DNA of 56,853 nt, taken from NCBI GenBank assembly GCA_947426865.1, contig CANEFS010000004.1, positions 1 to 56,853 on the forward strand, in the 5' to 3' direction. Shown here one piece after another: positions 41,652 through 50,266 of the stretch. This DNA comes from an uncultured Coriobacteriaceae bacterium (GTDB lineage Bacteria; Actinomycetota; Coriobacteriia; Coriobacteriales; Atopobiaceae). Both the position numbers and the translations under genes were made by a program. Positions within the stretch are counted from its first letter, which is position 1; every line of letters begins with the position of its first letter. Under the pieces are notes generated by a model. That model made no database searches, had not been told where the DNA came from, and saw nothing but the letters and a program-made list of their open reading frames with translations.

Positions 41652-43175
41652 ATGCCACTACCACCTTCTGCAACTGACATCACCTCCACCCCCAAAAACC
41701 GTCACTCAGCTGAAAACGTCCTCTATCCCGACGCTCGCCAACAGAAGCGCACGAAAATCGTGTGCACCATGGGCCCCTCCACAGAAGACGACAACGTTTT
41801 GCGCGAGCTGATGAAAGCCGGCATGAATGTCGCTCGTTTCAACTTCAGCCACGGAGACCATGCCTACCACGAAACGGGCATGAAGCGCGTCCGCAGAATT
41901 TCCAAGGAACTTGGACTGAACGTCGCAATCATGCTCGACACGAAAGGCCCCGAAATCAGGACGGGGCTTCTCGAAAACCATGGAAGCGTCATGCTCCCCG
42001 AGGGCGGCCAGACTATCATCACGACAAGCGATATTGCTGGCACGGCCGAGAAGTTCTCGCTGGACTATAAAGACCTTCCCCAAGAGGTTGAGCCGGGTGC
42101 TCTCATCCTTATCGATGACGGTCTGATTGAGCTTGAAGTGACCTCGGTTAAGGGCGACGAAATTTTTTGTAAAATTCTTAGTGGAGGTGAGCTGGGAGAA
42201 CGCAAGGGAGTAAACGTTCCCGGTGTTGCCGTTAGGCTTCCGGCTATCACTGAGCAAGACAAAGAAGACATTATCTTTGGTTGCAAGTTGGGAATCGATG
42301 CCATCGCCGCTTCCTTCATCCGCGACGCCGCCGGCGTGCAAGAAATTCGCGACCTCTGTGCCGAGCAGGGCTGCCCGCGCATTAGCGTCTATCCAAAAAT
42401 TGAGTGCGCACGCGCCGTCGACAACATCGACGAAATCTTGGACGTCGCCTCCGGCATCATGGTGGCCCGCGGCGATCTTGGTGTAGAGGTCCCGCCTGCC
42501 AAAGTCCCGCACCTCCAAAAGCAAATCATCCATAAATGTAACGAGGCTTACAAGCCAGCCATCACCGCCACGCAAATGCTCGACTCGATGATTCACCACC
42601 CCCGCCCCACGCGTGCCGAGACAACCGACGTGGCAAACGCTGTCCTGGATGGCACCGATTGCGTGATGCTCTCGGGCGAGACAGCGGCCGGAAAGTACCC
42701 GGTTGAGGCCGTGAAAACGATGGCTTCCATCTGCATAGAGACCGAACATTTCTTAAAGCAACGCAGCCACTACTACGATCGCGGCGGCATTAAAAACATC
42801 AATGGCGCCATTGGCTTTGCGTCTGTGACAACGGCTGACCGCTGCAATGCCTGCGCCATCATCGTGCCCACCGCACAGGGGCGAACCGCTCGTATCGTCG
42901 CAAACTTTCGCCCCAAGCTTCCCATCTATGCGATGAGTCCCTCGGATATAACGATTAGAAAATGCGCGTTTTACTGGGGCGTTGAGGCGTTCAAATCAAT
43001 TACACAAGGCACGCTTTCTGCCACTATCTACGACGCGCTCAACATTGCGAGAAAAGAGCAGAAGGTGGCCTCGGGTGACCTCGTTGTCGTAACGGCAGGA
43101 GACCCCCAGACCTCGCCCACCCAAGGGGACTTCATCACCAGTACGAACATGATGATGGTGGCACAAATTCCCTAG
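41652..43175 (+). CDS. pyk: pyruvate kinase
   Basis: Pyruvate kinase makes ATP and pyruvate from phosphoenolpyruvate. The TKIVCTMGPS start, ARFNFSHG, MLDTKGPEIRTG, the KIECARAVDN lysine region, VARGDLGVE and ATQMLDSM motifs are all present. The start at 41652 has AAGGAG upstream. The first 40 residues form an unusual polar extension before the family start. It heads a plus-strand run with two phosphatases. Confidence 0.97.
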   Translation: MPLPPSATDITSTPKNRHSAENVLYPDARQQKRTKIVCTMGPSTEDDNVLRELMKAGMNVARFNFSHGDHAYHETGMKRVRRISKELGLNVAIMLDTKGPEIRTGLLENHGSVMLPEGGQTIITTSDIAGTAEKFSLDYKDLPQEVEPGALILIDDGLIELEVTSVKGDEIFCKILSGGELGERKGVNVPGVAVRLPAITEQDKEDIIFGCKLGIDAIAASFIRDAAGVQEIRDLCAEQGCPRISVYPKIECARAVDNIDEILDVASGIMVARGDLGVEVPPAKVPHLQKQIIHKCNEAYKPAITATQMLDSMIHHPRPTRAETTDVANAVLDGTDCVMLSGETAAGKYPVEAVKTMASICIETEHFLKQRSHYYDRGGIKNINGAIGFASVTTADRCNACAIIVPTAQGRTARIVANFRPKLPIYAMSPSDITIRKCAFYWGVEAFKSITQGTLSATIYDALNIARKEQKVASGDLVVVTAGDPQTSPTQGDFITSTNMMMVAQIP

Positions 43176-43249
43176 GCCATACAAACAGCGACACAAGCAG
43201 CAATACCAGCAGCGACACAGACCGGGATACAGACAGAAAGATTTCGTCT

Positions 43250-44164
43250 ATGCACCTCACCGAGACCCAACAAAAAGAACTCAAAGAAACGGGCGCACCT
43301 CTAAAAATTGGCTTTTTCGACATCGACGGCACGCTCCTTTCCTTCAAGACGCACGAGATTCCAAGCTCGGCGCTTTTCGCTCTCAAGACACTTCACGAAA
43401 ACGGCATGCTCCTCTACATCGCCAGCGGACGCGCACCCTTCCAGCTCCCCAAAAACATCCTCCACGGCGAGGGCGACTTCCCCGGCTTCGACGGCTTCCT
43501 CTGCAACTCCGGCCAAATCTGCATGGATATGCGCGGCGTTTTTCGCAAAGTTCCTCTCGACACCGAAGACATCCAAATCATCAAAGAAAACGTCGATAAG
43601 CACGGCTTCGACCTCTCGGCCATGACCGACGCGCGCATCTGCGTGAACCACCGAGGCCCACGCGTGCAAAAGCTCATTAAGGAGGCGAACGTCACGTTTG
43701 AAGACGGCGACCTGGAGAGCCTTGGCGACGAGCCCATCTACCAGATGAACGCCTTTGTAACCCCCGAGGAAGAGCCCTTCATTTTCGCTGCTACGAAGCA
43801 CGTTCAAGGCGTGCGCTGGTGCGACGATTTTGTCGACATTATCCCTCTTGAAGGCGGCAAGGACGAAGGGATCAAGGCCGTTTTGGACCACTACGACTTC
43901 ACGCGCGAGCAAGCCTTTGCCTTTGGCGACGGCGGCAACGACGCGACGATGCTCGCCTACACCGGCGTGGGCGTGGCAATGGGAAACGCGGATTTTCGCG
44001 CTAAAGACCAGGCCGACCTCATCACCACCAACATCGACAACAACGGCATCTACAACGCCTGCGTGGCGCTCGGCCTCATTCCTGACGCGCTTGGGCTTAC
44101 AGAAAACCTTTCAGCCGAGAAAATCACAGCTAAAGCAGGCCACGAGGTCTTAATGCTAAAATAA
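43250..44164 (+). CDS. Cof-type HAD phosphatase
   Basis: A 304-residue HAD hydrolase of the Cof/type IIB group, acting on small phosphates such as sugar phosphates. FFDIDGTLLS is motif I, ASGR motif II, KDEGIKAVL motif III with Lys, and FGDGGNDATML motif IV. The substrate cannot be read. It follows pyk by 74 bp. Confidence 0.9.
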   Translation: MHLTETQQKELKETGAPLKIGFFDIDGTLLSFKTHEIPSSALFALKTLHENGMLLYIASGRAPFQLPKNILHGEGDFPGFDGFLCNSGQICMDMRGVFRKVPLDTEDIQIIKENVDKHGFDLSAMTDARICVNHRGPRVQKLIKEANVTFEDGDLESLGDEPIYQMNAFVTPEEEPFIFAATKHVQGVRWCDDFVDIIPLEGGKDEGIKAVLDHYDFTREQAFAFGDGGNDATMLAYTGVGVAMGNADFRAKDQADLITTNIDNNGIYNACVALGLIPDALGLTENLSAEKITAKAGHEVLMLK

Positions 44165-44242
44165 GCAGACTTAAAAATTGAGGCTTATCGCACCACCTTA
44201 CGAGCTTGGGTCCCCAGGTCCCATTGCGAAAAGGATAAAAAG

Positions 44243-45943
44243 ATGACGAACCCCGCCCACGCGCACGACACCGAAACGATAGAAGCCCTGCGCAAGGTCA
44301 ACATAATCGGCCACCGCAATCCTGATACAGATTCTATCTGCTCGGCGATTGCCTACGCCTATCTCAAAAACGCGCAAGGCCGCAAGATTTTCGTTCCCCG
44401 TCGCGCGGGCGCGCTCAACCGCGAGACCTCCTTCGTCCTCGACTACTTCAATATCCCCGAGCCCGCTCTCATCACCTCCGTCCGCCCGCAAATCAAAGAC
44501 CTCGCCTACGACAAGCAAAAAGGAATCGACGGCAACATGTCGCTTCTCTCGGCCTGGACGATGATGCGGGAGAAGGCGCAGGACACCCTTGTCATCACAG
44601 AAGGCGAAGGGCTCCAGGGCCTCATTACCGTTAAGGATATCGCCAACGCAAACATGGCCATCTTCGACAAAGACCAGATCTCGCGCGCGAAAACCCCTTA
44701 CAAAAACATTCTCGAGACGCTCAAAGGCAAGATGATTGTGGGTGACAAAAACGCCCGCGTCGAGAAGGGCAAGCTAGCCGTTGGCACCAGCGCCGACATC
44801 ATGGAAGACGTCCTTTCCAAGGGCGACATGGTGCTTGTCTCGGACAAATACGAAACGCAAAACTACGCCATCGAGGCCGGCGCCTCCTGCCTCATCATCT
44901 GCTGCGACGCGCCCGTCTCGAAAGCGCTTATCGCCAACGCCAAGGCGAACGGCTGCACGCTCATTGCGACGCCGTATGAGACGTACTCGGCGACGCGCAT
45001 TATTTCGATGTCCGTGCCCGTCTCGTCCATTATGCTGCGCGAAAATATCGTCTCATTTTCCGAGAATACCACGGTCGAAGAGGCGCGAAGGATTATGAGT
45101 GCCTCGCGCCACCGCTTTTTCCCCGTCCTGAAAGAGGACGGAAGTTTCGCAGGCGTCCTCTCCTCCTCCAACTTGATTGACATCAACCGCAAGCACGTCA
45201 TTCTCGTCGACCATAACGAGGTGTCGCAGGCGGTCGACGGCCTCATTCACGCCAAGATTATGGAGATCATCGACCACCACCGCATAGGCAACATCGAGAC
45301 CGCCGCGCCCACGTTTTTCAGAAACGAGCCGGTGGGCTGCACCTGCACTATCGTCAAGAAAATATTTGACGAGGCAGGCGTGAAGACTCCCGCAGACATC
45401 GCCGGCATCATGCTTTCGGCCATACTCTCCGACACGCTAACGTTTCGCTCCCCCACCTGCACAGAAACGGACAAAAAAGCCGCCCATGACCTCGCCAAAA
45501 TCGCAAAGGTCGACATTGAAACCTACGCCGACAAAATGTTCGACGCCGGCTCCAGCGTCGACGGCAGCACGCAGGAAGAAATTTTCAAAAGCGATTTCAA
45601 GGTGTTCAGCCGGGGCTCGGCCCGCTTTGGTGTTGGGCAGGGCTCCTACATGACCGAGAAAAGCCGCAAGGCCGCAGAGGAATTCATCGAGCCCTACCTC
45701 TCGACGGCCGCCTACAACGAAGAGCTCCCCATGGTCTTCTATCTCTTCACGAACATCAAAGAAAAATCGAGCGACCTGCTCTACTTTGGCGAGGAAGCCG
45801 AGCACCTCATCCGCCTGGCCTTCGACGTCGTGCCCCAGGATGGCAAGGCAGTTCTTCCGGGCGTCGTTTCAAGAAAGAAGCAGGTCATCCCCGCTCTTAT
45901 GAGTTCTTTGCAATACCTTCTAGCCGAGAAAGACGAGGCCTAA
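44243..45943 (+). CDS. ppaC: family II inorganic pyrophosphatase with CBS and DRTGG domains
   Basis: A 566-residue Mn/Co-dependent pyrophosphatase that drives biosynthesis by splitting pyrophosphate. The DHH core begins GHRNPDTDSICSA, with DHHRIGN and SDTLTF later; a regulatory insert of two CBS domains (about 75-125 and 255-310) and a DRTGG domain between them binds adenine nucleotides or diadenosine polyphosphates. AAAAGGATAAA precedes the start. Length and order match the regulated type. Confidence 0.95.
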   Translation: MTNPAHAHDTETIEALRKVNIIGHRNPDTDSICSAIAYAYLKNAQGRKIFVPRRAGALNRETSFVLDYFNIPEPALITSVRPQIKDLAYDKQKGIDGNMSLLSAWTMMREKAQDTLVITEGEGLQGLITVKDIANANMAIFDKDQISRAKTPYKNILETLKGKMIVGDKNARVEKGKLAVGTSADIMEDVLSKGDMVLVSDKYETQNYAIEAGASCLIICCDAPVSKALIANAKANGCTLIATPYETYSATRIISMSVPVSSIMLRENIVSFSENTTVEEARRIMSASRHRFFPVLKEDGSFAGVLSSSNLIDINRKHVILVDHNEVSQAVDGLIHAKIMEIIDHHRIGNIETAAPTFFRNEPVGCTCTIVKKIFDEAGVKTPADIAGIMLSAILSDTLTFRSPTCTETDKKAAHDLAKIAKVDIETYADKMFDAGSSVDGSTQEEIFKSDFKVFSRGSARFGVGQGSYMTEKSRKAAEEFIEPYLSTAAYNEELPMVFYLFTNIKEKSSDLLYFGEEAEHLIRLAFDVVPQDGKAVLPGVVSRKKQVIPALMSSLQYLLAEKDEA

Positions 45944-46063
45944 AGAGCATTCTCTGCGCCGGCGGCCTGCCGGCTGCCTGCCGGCCGCCCGCCGCATCGT
46001 TGCCTGCCTGGCCGCCGCGCGACCGAAGCACGCAGGCTGCGCCGCGCAGCCCACCGCCCAGCC
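45944..46063. other. GC-rich repeat-like gap
   Basis: This 120-bp gap between convergent genes is made mostly of G and C, with repeated CTGCCGG and GCCGCGC words able to fold in several ways. It may stop transcription from both sides. No T-run and no gene is seen. Confidence 0.5.
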
Positions 46064-46996
46064 CTACTTCAGCTCCTCAATCTCCACCTGATCAATCAGC
46101 GAGTCCACCCGCTCTTTTGAGGGCGGCTGCGTTCCTGGTTGCATGACAGAACCGGACGCCGTTGCTACCGAGAGTTTCAGCGCTTCCTCGTCAGAAACCT
46201 TCCCCTCGTGCGCCAGAGCAAGTCCGGCGATAATGGCGTCTCCCGCACCAACCGTCGAGCCCACCGGAACAGAAAGTGCCTTCGCCTTCCAGATTTTCTC
46301 GGCAGTGATAAAGAGTGCCCCGTGCGAGCCGCGCGAGACGATGACGTATTGCACGCCCTTCTTAAGAAGCTCCTGGGCCGCCTCAATAATCTCGTCCGTT
46401 TTTGAAAGCGCGCGCCCAACGTACTGGGAAAGCTCGCGCGTGTTGGGCTTGACCAGGTAAGGCTTGGCCTCAATGCCGAACTCGAAAGCCTCTCCGTCAG
46501 CGTCAAGATAGCTCGTCACGCCCTTCTCGGTAAGCGCCGAAATCCAGGTTTTGTACGTGTCGGCCGAGGCACCCACCGGAAGCGAACCCGAGAGAATCAC
46601 GAGGTCACCCACCTCAACGATGCGTAAAAGCATCTTCAGCATGTTATCGATTGTAGCCTGGTCAACCCTAGGACCAACGACGTTAATGTCGGTGTTTTTC
46701 TGAAGCGTTTCGTCCACAATTTTCGTATTCGTGCGCGTCTCGGCCGGGATGTAGAAGGGCCAGCAGTCCACGTGCAGCTCCTCCAGCTGCTTTTCAATGC
46801 GCGATCCCGTGGAGCCTCCCAGAAGCGCAAGGGCAAGCGACTCGCAGCCCAGCGCGGAGAGCGTTTTGGAAACGTTGATGCCTTTTCCGCCGGCGTCGTC
46901 TCGGTCTTCTTTGGCGCGGTTCACTTGGCCGATGGAAAAATCCTCGACGAAAACGGTGCGGTCAAGCGCCGGATTAAGAGTGACGGTATATATCAT
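46064..46996 (-). CDS. fruK: 1-phosphofructokinase (PfkB family)
   Basis: FruK phosphorylates fructose 1-phosphate to fructose 1,6-bisphosphate; related enzymes use tagatose 6-phosphate. MIYTVTLNPALDRT, GGKGINVSKTL, the KPNTREL block and the catalytic GSTVGAGDAIIAG with Asp are present. The start at 46996 matches the family; a longer frame from 47083 does not. No fructose PTS gene is next to it, so 1-phosphofructokinase is the best but not the only reading. Confidence 0.88.
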   Translation of the reverse strand: MIYTVTLNPALDRTVFVEDFSIGQVNRAKEDRDDAGGKGINVSKTLSALGCESLALALLGGSTGSRIEKQLEELHVDCWPFYIPAETRTNTKIVDETLQKNTDINVVGPRVDQATIDNMLKMLLRIVEVGDLVILSGSLPVGASADTYKTWISALTEKGVTSYLDADGEAFEFGIEAKPYLVKPNTRELSQYVGRALSKTDEIIEAAQELLKKGVQYVIVSRGSHGALFITAEKIWKAKALSVPVGSTVGAGDAIIAGLALAHEGKVSDEEALKLSVATASGSVMQPGTQPPSKERVDSLIDQVEIEELK

Positions 46997-47122
46997 GTTC
47001 GGTCTTTTCTTCTCGTGGGCGTAGCTGTTTCTAACGCGGCCCTCTGTCTTACGGCCGCAGTTACTTCTACTGCCGACGGCCAAAGCTTTTCTCCAGCTTA
47101 AGCGCCCTTATCAGGAATTCTT

Positions 47123-47150
47123 ATTCTACCATCCGAGAAAACCTTACCAA
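47123..47150 (-). promoter_or_regulatory. promoter of fruK
   Basis: TTGGTA (complement of 47145-47150) and TAGAAT (complement of 47123-47128) are 16 bp apart on the minus strand, leaving a leader of about 120 nt. The -35 continues into AAGG and then a chromosomal GGTTTTCTCGGA word. The remaining gap to the rubredoxin gene (47151-47389) shows GC-rich sequence and no gene. Confidence 0.6.
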
Positions 47151-47389
47151 CTCTGGATTGCTTGAGCGCAGGCGGGCGGCGCACCTCTTAAGCGGCAGCG
47201 TGCTCCCGCACATCATGCCTTGCAGGCCACATGCTAGCTGCTCCCTCCCAGGCCGGGCCGCGCCCCGCCTCTCAAGCCTTCAGCGCCCCAAGCCCTGCGG
47301 CATAAAACAACCTCGGAGGGGTACAGAAAAAATGTATGTCCATGGGATAGGCAGCTGAAGAAGTTGCATATAAGAGAAGGAGAATTCTT

Positions 47390-47533
47390 ATGGCAGATGA
47401 GAAAAAACAATACACTTTCCGTTGTACCGTTTGTGGCTATGAGGTAACGATTGACGAGCCCGAGCTCCCCGAGGATTTCGTTTGCCCCGTGTGTGGCGTC
47501 GGCCGCGATTTTTTTGAACTTGTCGAGAACTAA
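47390..47533 (+). CDS. rubredoxin-like protein
   Basis: A 47-residue rubredoxin with CTVCG near residue 13 and CPVCG near 33, giving a Cys4 iron site for one-electron transfer. It ends [17 protein letters not shown] is 7 nt before the start. It lacks the longer insert of typical 53-residue rubredoxins between the two Cys pairs. A flavin reductase 600 bp away on the other strand is a likely partner, as the two are fused in Hrb proteins. Confidence 0.93.
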   Translation: MADEKKQYTFRCTVCGYEVTIDEPELPEDFVCPVCGVGRDFFELVEN

Positions 47534-47626
47534 AGCCCCCGAAAGCCAAAAATCTCAATCGAACGTCAATCGAGCCCAAGTTCTCTTCTAAAAATCCGAT
47601 AGCTTTTTAAAAGCGAACTTGTTACA

Positions 47627-47660
47627 ATGCCCTTCCCATGCTTTAGTGAAGGGCATTTTT
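47627..47660 (+). terminator. terminator after rubredoxin
   Basis: ATGCCCTTC (47627-47635) and GAAGGGCAT (47648-47656) form a perfect 9-bp stem with a 12-nt loop followed by TTTTT. Confidence 0.92.
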
Positions 47661-47695
47661 CCTTGCTTTGCCGCGAGGAGCAAAGTTTTTTACAA

Positions 47696-48063
47696 GGGGG
47701 CGACTGGTTTCGACTAGATAGCTCTGAGGTAGGAAGCAAGCCGTGGTCTCCTCGCCACGTTAAACAGGGGTAATGTCAACAATTAATTGACAACACTTCA
47801 CTTAATGGGCGTTACGCCCTTGCCGCTTAATATAAAAGCGACACGCTCCTAACAGATGTTCTTCTGGTTTGTTAGATCTGCGTCGTTGACAGAAGATGCT
47901 CGTTTGGATGCGTCGTACAAACCAAACGCTAAGATTGACTCGACTAGGAGTAAGTAGGCCCGTTGCCTCGCCAGCTTCCTCCAAAACCGAGAGGTAACTA
48001 AGCTTGTAGATGCCTGCCGGGGAGTTGTGTAGGACCGGAGTTCGATTCTCCGCGCCTCCACCA
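47696..48063 (+). ncRNA. ssrA: transfer-messenger RNA (tmRNA)
   Basis: tmRNA rescues stalled ribosomes and tags their products for proteolysis. The tRNA-like ends pair as GGGGGCG with CGCCTCC, then ACCA; CGACTGGTTTCGAC and GTTCGATTCTCCG are family signatures. The tag frame is 47789-47830, read as DNTSLNGRYALAA with resume codon GAC (an inference) and stop TAA. Pseudoknot-type repeats follow. The partner smpB lies nearby. Confidence 0.95.
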
Positions 48064-48071
48064 GATAACAA

Positions 48072-48106
48072 AAGGGCTCCTGCGCCGTTGCAAGAGCCCT
48101 TCTTTT
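48072..48106 (+). terminator. terminator after ssrA
   Basis: AAGGGCTC (48072-48079) and GAGCCCTT (48094-48101) form a perfect 8-bp stem with a 14-nt loop, followed by CTTTTT. Confidence 0.92.
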
Positions 48107-48138
48107 TAATCGTTCATTCCTTAGCCGTAGTAAAAATT

Positions 48139-48723
48139 CTATTCTGCCTGGTAACTCGAGGCTTTAGGAGGCGTTTTTCCCTTCAGTTCCTTGTGGTAGT
48201 ACGCATAAGTCAGAGGCGTCTCATCGGACAAAGACTTTGCGTCTTTCACCTCTGCGATGAAAAGCGTGTGGGTCCCGCAAGGGATGGTTTTCTCGACGAG
48301 ACAGGTAAGAATTCCGCAGCTATGCTCGGGAGTGTAGATGTCGCCGAGGGAGGTTTTCTCGGCTGGAATGTCAGCGAACTTTTTGAACTCGTTGGAATTT
48401 CTGAAGCCAAAGCGGCCAATAAAGGGCAGGTCAGCGCTCTGATCGAGAATAGACAGGGCGAAGTGACCGGTCTCCTTGATTGCCTTGCAGGTCTCATTCT
48501 CGTTGTTGACGGCGGTCATGACTCGGATGGGGGCGGAGGTGACCTGCGTTGTGGTGTTGATGATGCAGCCAGCGTCTAAGTCCGAGGTAGAAGTGGAAAT
48601 TGTGTAGAGACCATAGCTGCACTTGAACATGACGGTCGGGTCGAGCTGGGGGTTGGTTGGTTGCGTTTCGGTTGCGTGCGTTTCTGTTGTTTTGGTTGTG
48701 TGCGTGCTTTTTTCTTCAGGCAT
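48139..48723 (-). CDS. flavin reductase-like protein (Hrb N-terminal type)
   Basis: A 194-residue FMN-binding flavin reductase domain. CSYGLYTIST, NTTTQVTSAP, IGRFGFRNSNEF and CGTHTLFIAEV with a final TYAYYHKELKGKTPP match the N-terminal half of high-molecular-weight rubredoxins, which reduce nitric oxide or oxygen through FprA partners in anaerobes. Here the rubredoxin half is missing after the family's usual linker and sits as a separate gene at 47390. The N-terminal 25 residues are Thr-rich. AAAGGA precedes the start. Confidence 0.85.
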   Translation of the reverse strand: MPEEKSTHTTKTTETHATETQPTNPQLDPTVMFKCSYGLYTISTSTSDLDAGCIINTTTQVTSAPIRVMTAVNNENETCKAIKETGHFALSILDQSADLPFIGRFGFRNSNEFKKFADIPAEKTSLGDIYTPEHSCGILTCLVEKTIPCGTHTLFIAEVKDAKSLSDETPLTYAYYHKELKGKTPPKASSYQAE

Positions 48724-48784
48724 TTTCGTTCCTTTCAAAAAGTCCTGTTTCTGGCGGGCTGGGTTTCCTTTGACAAAACCACTG

Positions 48785-49324
48785 CTAGCGTGCGGCGTTG
48801 TTGCGCTCTTTCAACTCGCGGGCCAGGCGGCGGTCGCTTTCGCGCTTGGCCTCCGAGGCGCGCTTGTCATACAGTTTCTTTCCCTTTGCCAGGGCAATCT
48901 TAACTTTTACGCGGCCGTGTTTGTCGAAGTAAAGCTCGAGAGGAACGATGGCCATGCCCTTAGGCTCCGTTTTTTTCTCGAGATATTGAATCTGCTTGCG
49001 ATGCAAAAGAAGACGGCGTGTTCTATCAGGGTTTTTGTTGGCATAGCTACCGTGAGAGAAAGGCGCGATATGAACGCCGTGAAGCCACGCCTCGCCCTTG
49101 CGAATCAGGACGAATGCCTCCGTTATCTGAGCCGAGCGCTCGCGCAAGCTACGAACTTCGGTGCCAAAGAGCTCGAGGCCCGCTTCGAATGTCTCGAGAA
49201 TTTCATACTCGTAGTGGGCGGTGCGATTTTTGGCGAGAAGCTGCTTTTCTGGCTGACCCTTTTTTTTGCCCGCTAGCTGGCCTTTTTTAGAGGCGTCTGT
49301 ATTTTTTTTGTTCGCAAGAGACAT
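48785..49324 (-). CDS. smpB: SsrA-binding protein
   Basis: SmpB carries tmRNA to stalled ribosomes. NRTAHYEYEILETFEAGLEL, GTEVRSLRERSAQ and LALAKGKKLYDKR match the family. The first 30 residues are a Lys/Gly-rich extension. At 179 residues it is longer than the usual 155-160. It is close to ssrA and follows the TPR and RNase R genes. Confidence 0.96.
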   Translation of the reverse strand: MSLANKKNTDASKKGQLAGKKKGQPEKQLLAKNRTAHYEYEILETFEAGLELFGTEVRSLRERSAQITEAFVLIRKGEAWLHGVHIAPFSHGSYANKNPDRTRRLLLHRKQIQYLEKKTEPKGMAIVPLELYFDKHGRVKVKIALAKGKKLYDKRASEAKRESDRRLARELKERNNAAR

Positions 49325-49333
49325 GGGCGGAGC

Positions 49334-50266
49334 CTATTTATTCTCGGCGGGGTTGGTGGAATCGGAAGTGTCGGCGGTGTCGACAGCAGGATTGGAGGAC
49401 GCAGAATCGGAGGTGTCCGCGGCGGTGTCCGCCTCCTGGATGAGGGCGAGCAGCGCTTCGCACGCCTTCTTGCCAATCAGGTCGTTCGCCTTGCCCAAAA
49501 GCTCCTTGGCGAGGGGCTTGTCCTGGGCCTCGGCGGCGTCTTGGGCGCACATTAACAGACAAAGAGCAATCTCTGCATTCGCGCCTTCGGGAAGGCCTTC
49601 CGCCTCCACAATTGGACCGGCTTCTGCCATCGTCATGTCGGCAGGATCTTTCTCCGTGCCCCGCCAAGCCTCCTGAAGCTGCATCGCCAGCGCATCTTCG
49701 TAGCCAAAATTGAGCGCACAGCGAAGAGCTGCTCTGGCCGCCTTGGCGTTTCCCGTGTCAGCAAAGTAGGTCGCAAAGTTGGCGTACGCGCGCACGATAT
49801 GGCGCACCTCACTTGCGCGCGAAAAGACGCTGAACGAGAGTCCTAGCCACTCCTTAATATCTCCGGCAACGCGTCTGACCTCGGCTAAGTCAAGGCGACT
49901 CGCGCAGTTCATGGGGTTCCAGCGAATCGACTGCATGAGAGCCGCGTCGGCCGCGTCGTAGTCGCCAACCCCAATCAGAGCAAACGCAAGCTCCGAGTAG
50001 AGTGCGTCCAACCGCTCCGGCAGGTTGATAATTTTTCGAGGGTCGCGCTCCACGCGCCGGTAGGCCAGCTGATCAAAGAAAGTCGGGAAGGCGAAGTATT
50101 GCGTGTCCTTCGTCGTCTGGCAGTTGCGGTCGATGTATTCTTCGGCGTCCTCTGCCATCTGGGACAAGAGCCCAGTGGCCTCGTCGATCTTCTCATCCGC
50201 CAGAAGCGCCTCGGCGTCTTTCAGGCGCTGGTTAAGCCGGCTGAAATCAGGTGTTTTATTGCTCAT
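49334..50266 (-). CDS. TPR-like hypothetical protein
   Basis: A 310-residue helical protein, probably with tetratricopeptide-type repeats (YSELAFALIGVGDYDAADAA; ARAALRCALNFG). The acidic Ser/Asp/Ala tail after residue 275 is low-complexity. No enzyme motif is seen. Its start overlaps the RNase R stop (ATGA), so it may work with that enzyme or its targets, by position only. Confidence 0.7.
   Translation of the reverse strand: MSNKTPDFSRLNQRLKDAEALLADEKIDEATGLLSQMAEDAEEYIDRNCQTTKDTQYFAFPTFFDQLAYRRVERDPRKIINLPERLDALYSELAFALIGVGDYDAADAALMQSIRWNPMNCASRLDLAEVRRVAGDIKEWLGLSFSVFSRASEVRHIVRAYANFATYFADTGNAKAARAALRCALNFGYEDALAMQLQEAWRGTEKDPADMTMAEAGPIVEAEGLPEGANAEIALCLLMCAQDAAEAQDKPLAKELLGKANDLIGKKACEALLALIQEADTAADTSDSASSNPAVDTADTSDSTNPAENK

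Noticed and set aside
45944-46063. GC-rich gap as a CRISPR-like or REP array
   Set aside because: The repeated words are short, irregular and without unique spacers. No CRISPR array was seen anywhere in the window.
47158-47358. 66-codon frame before rubredoxin
   Set aside because: No ribosome site, low-complexity composition, and it overlaps a likely leader region.
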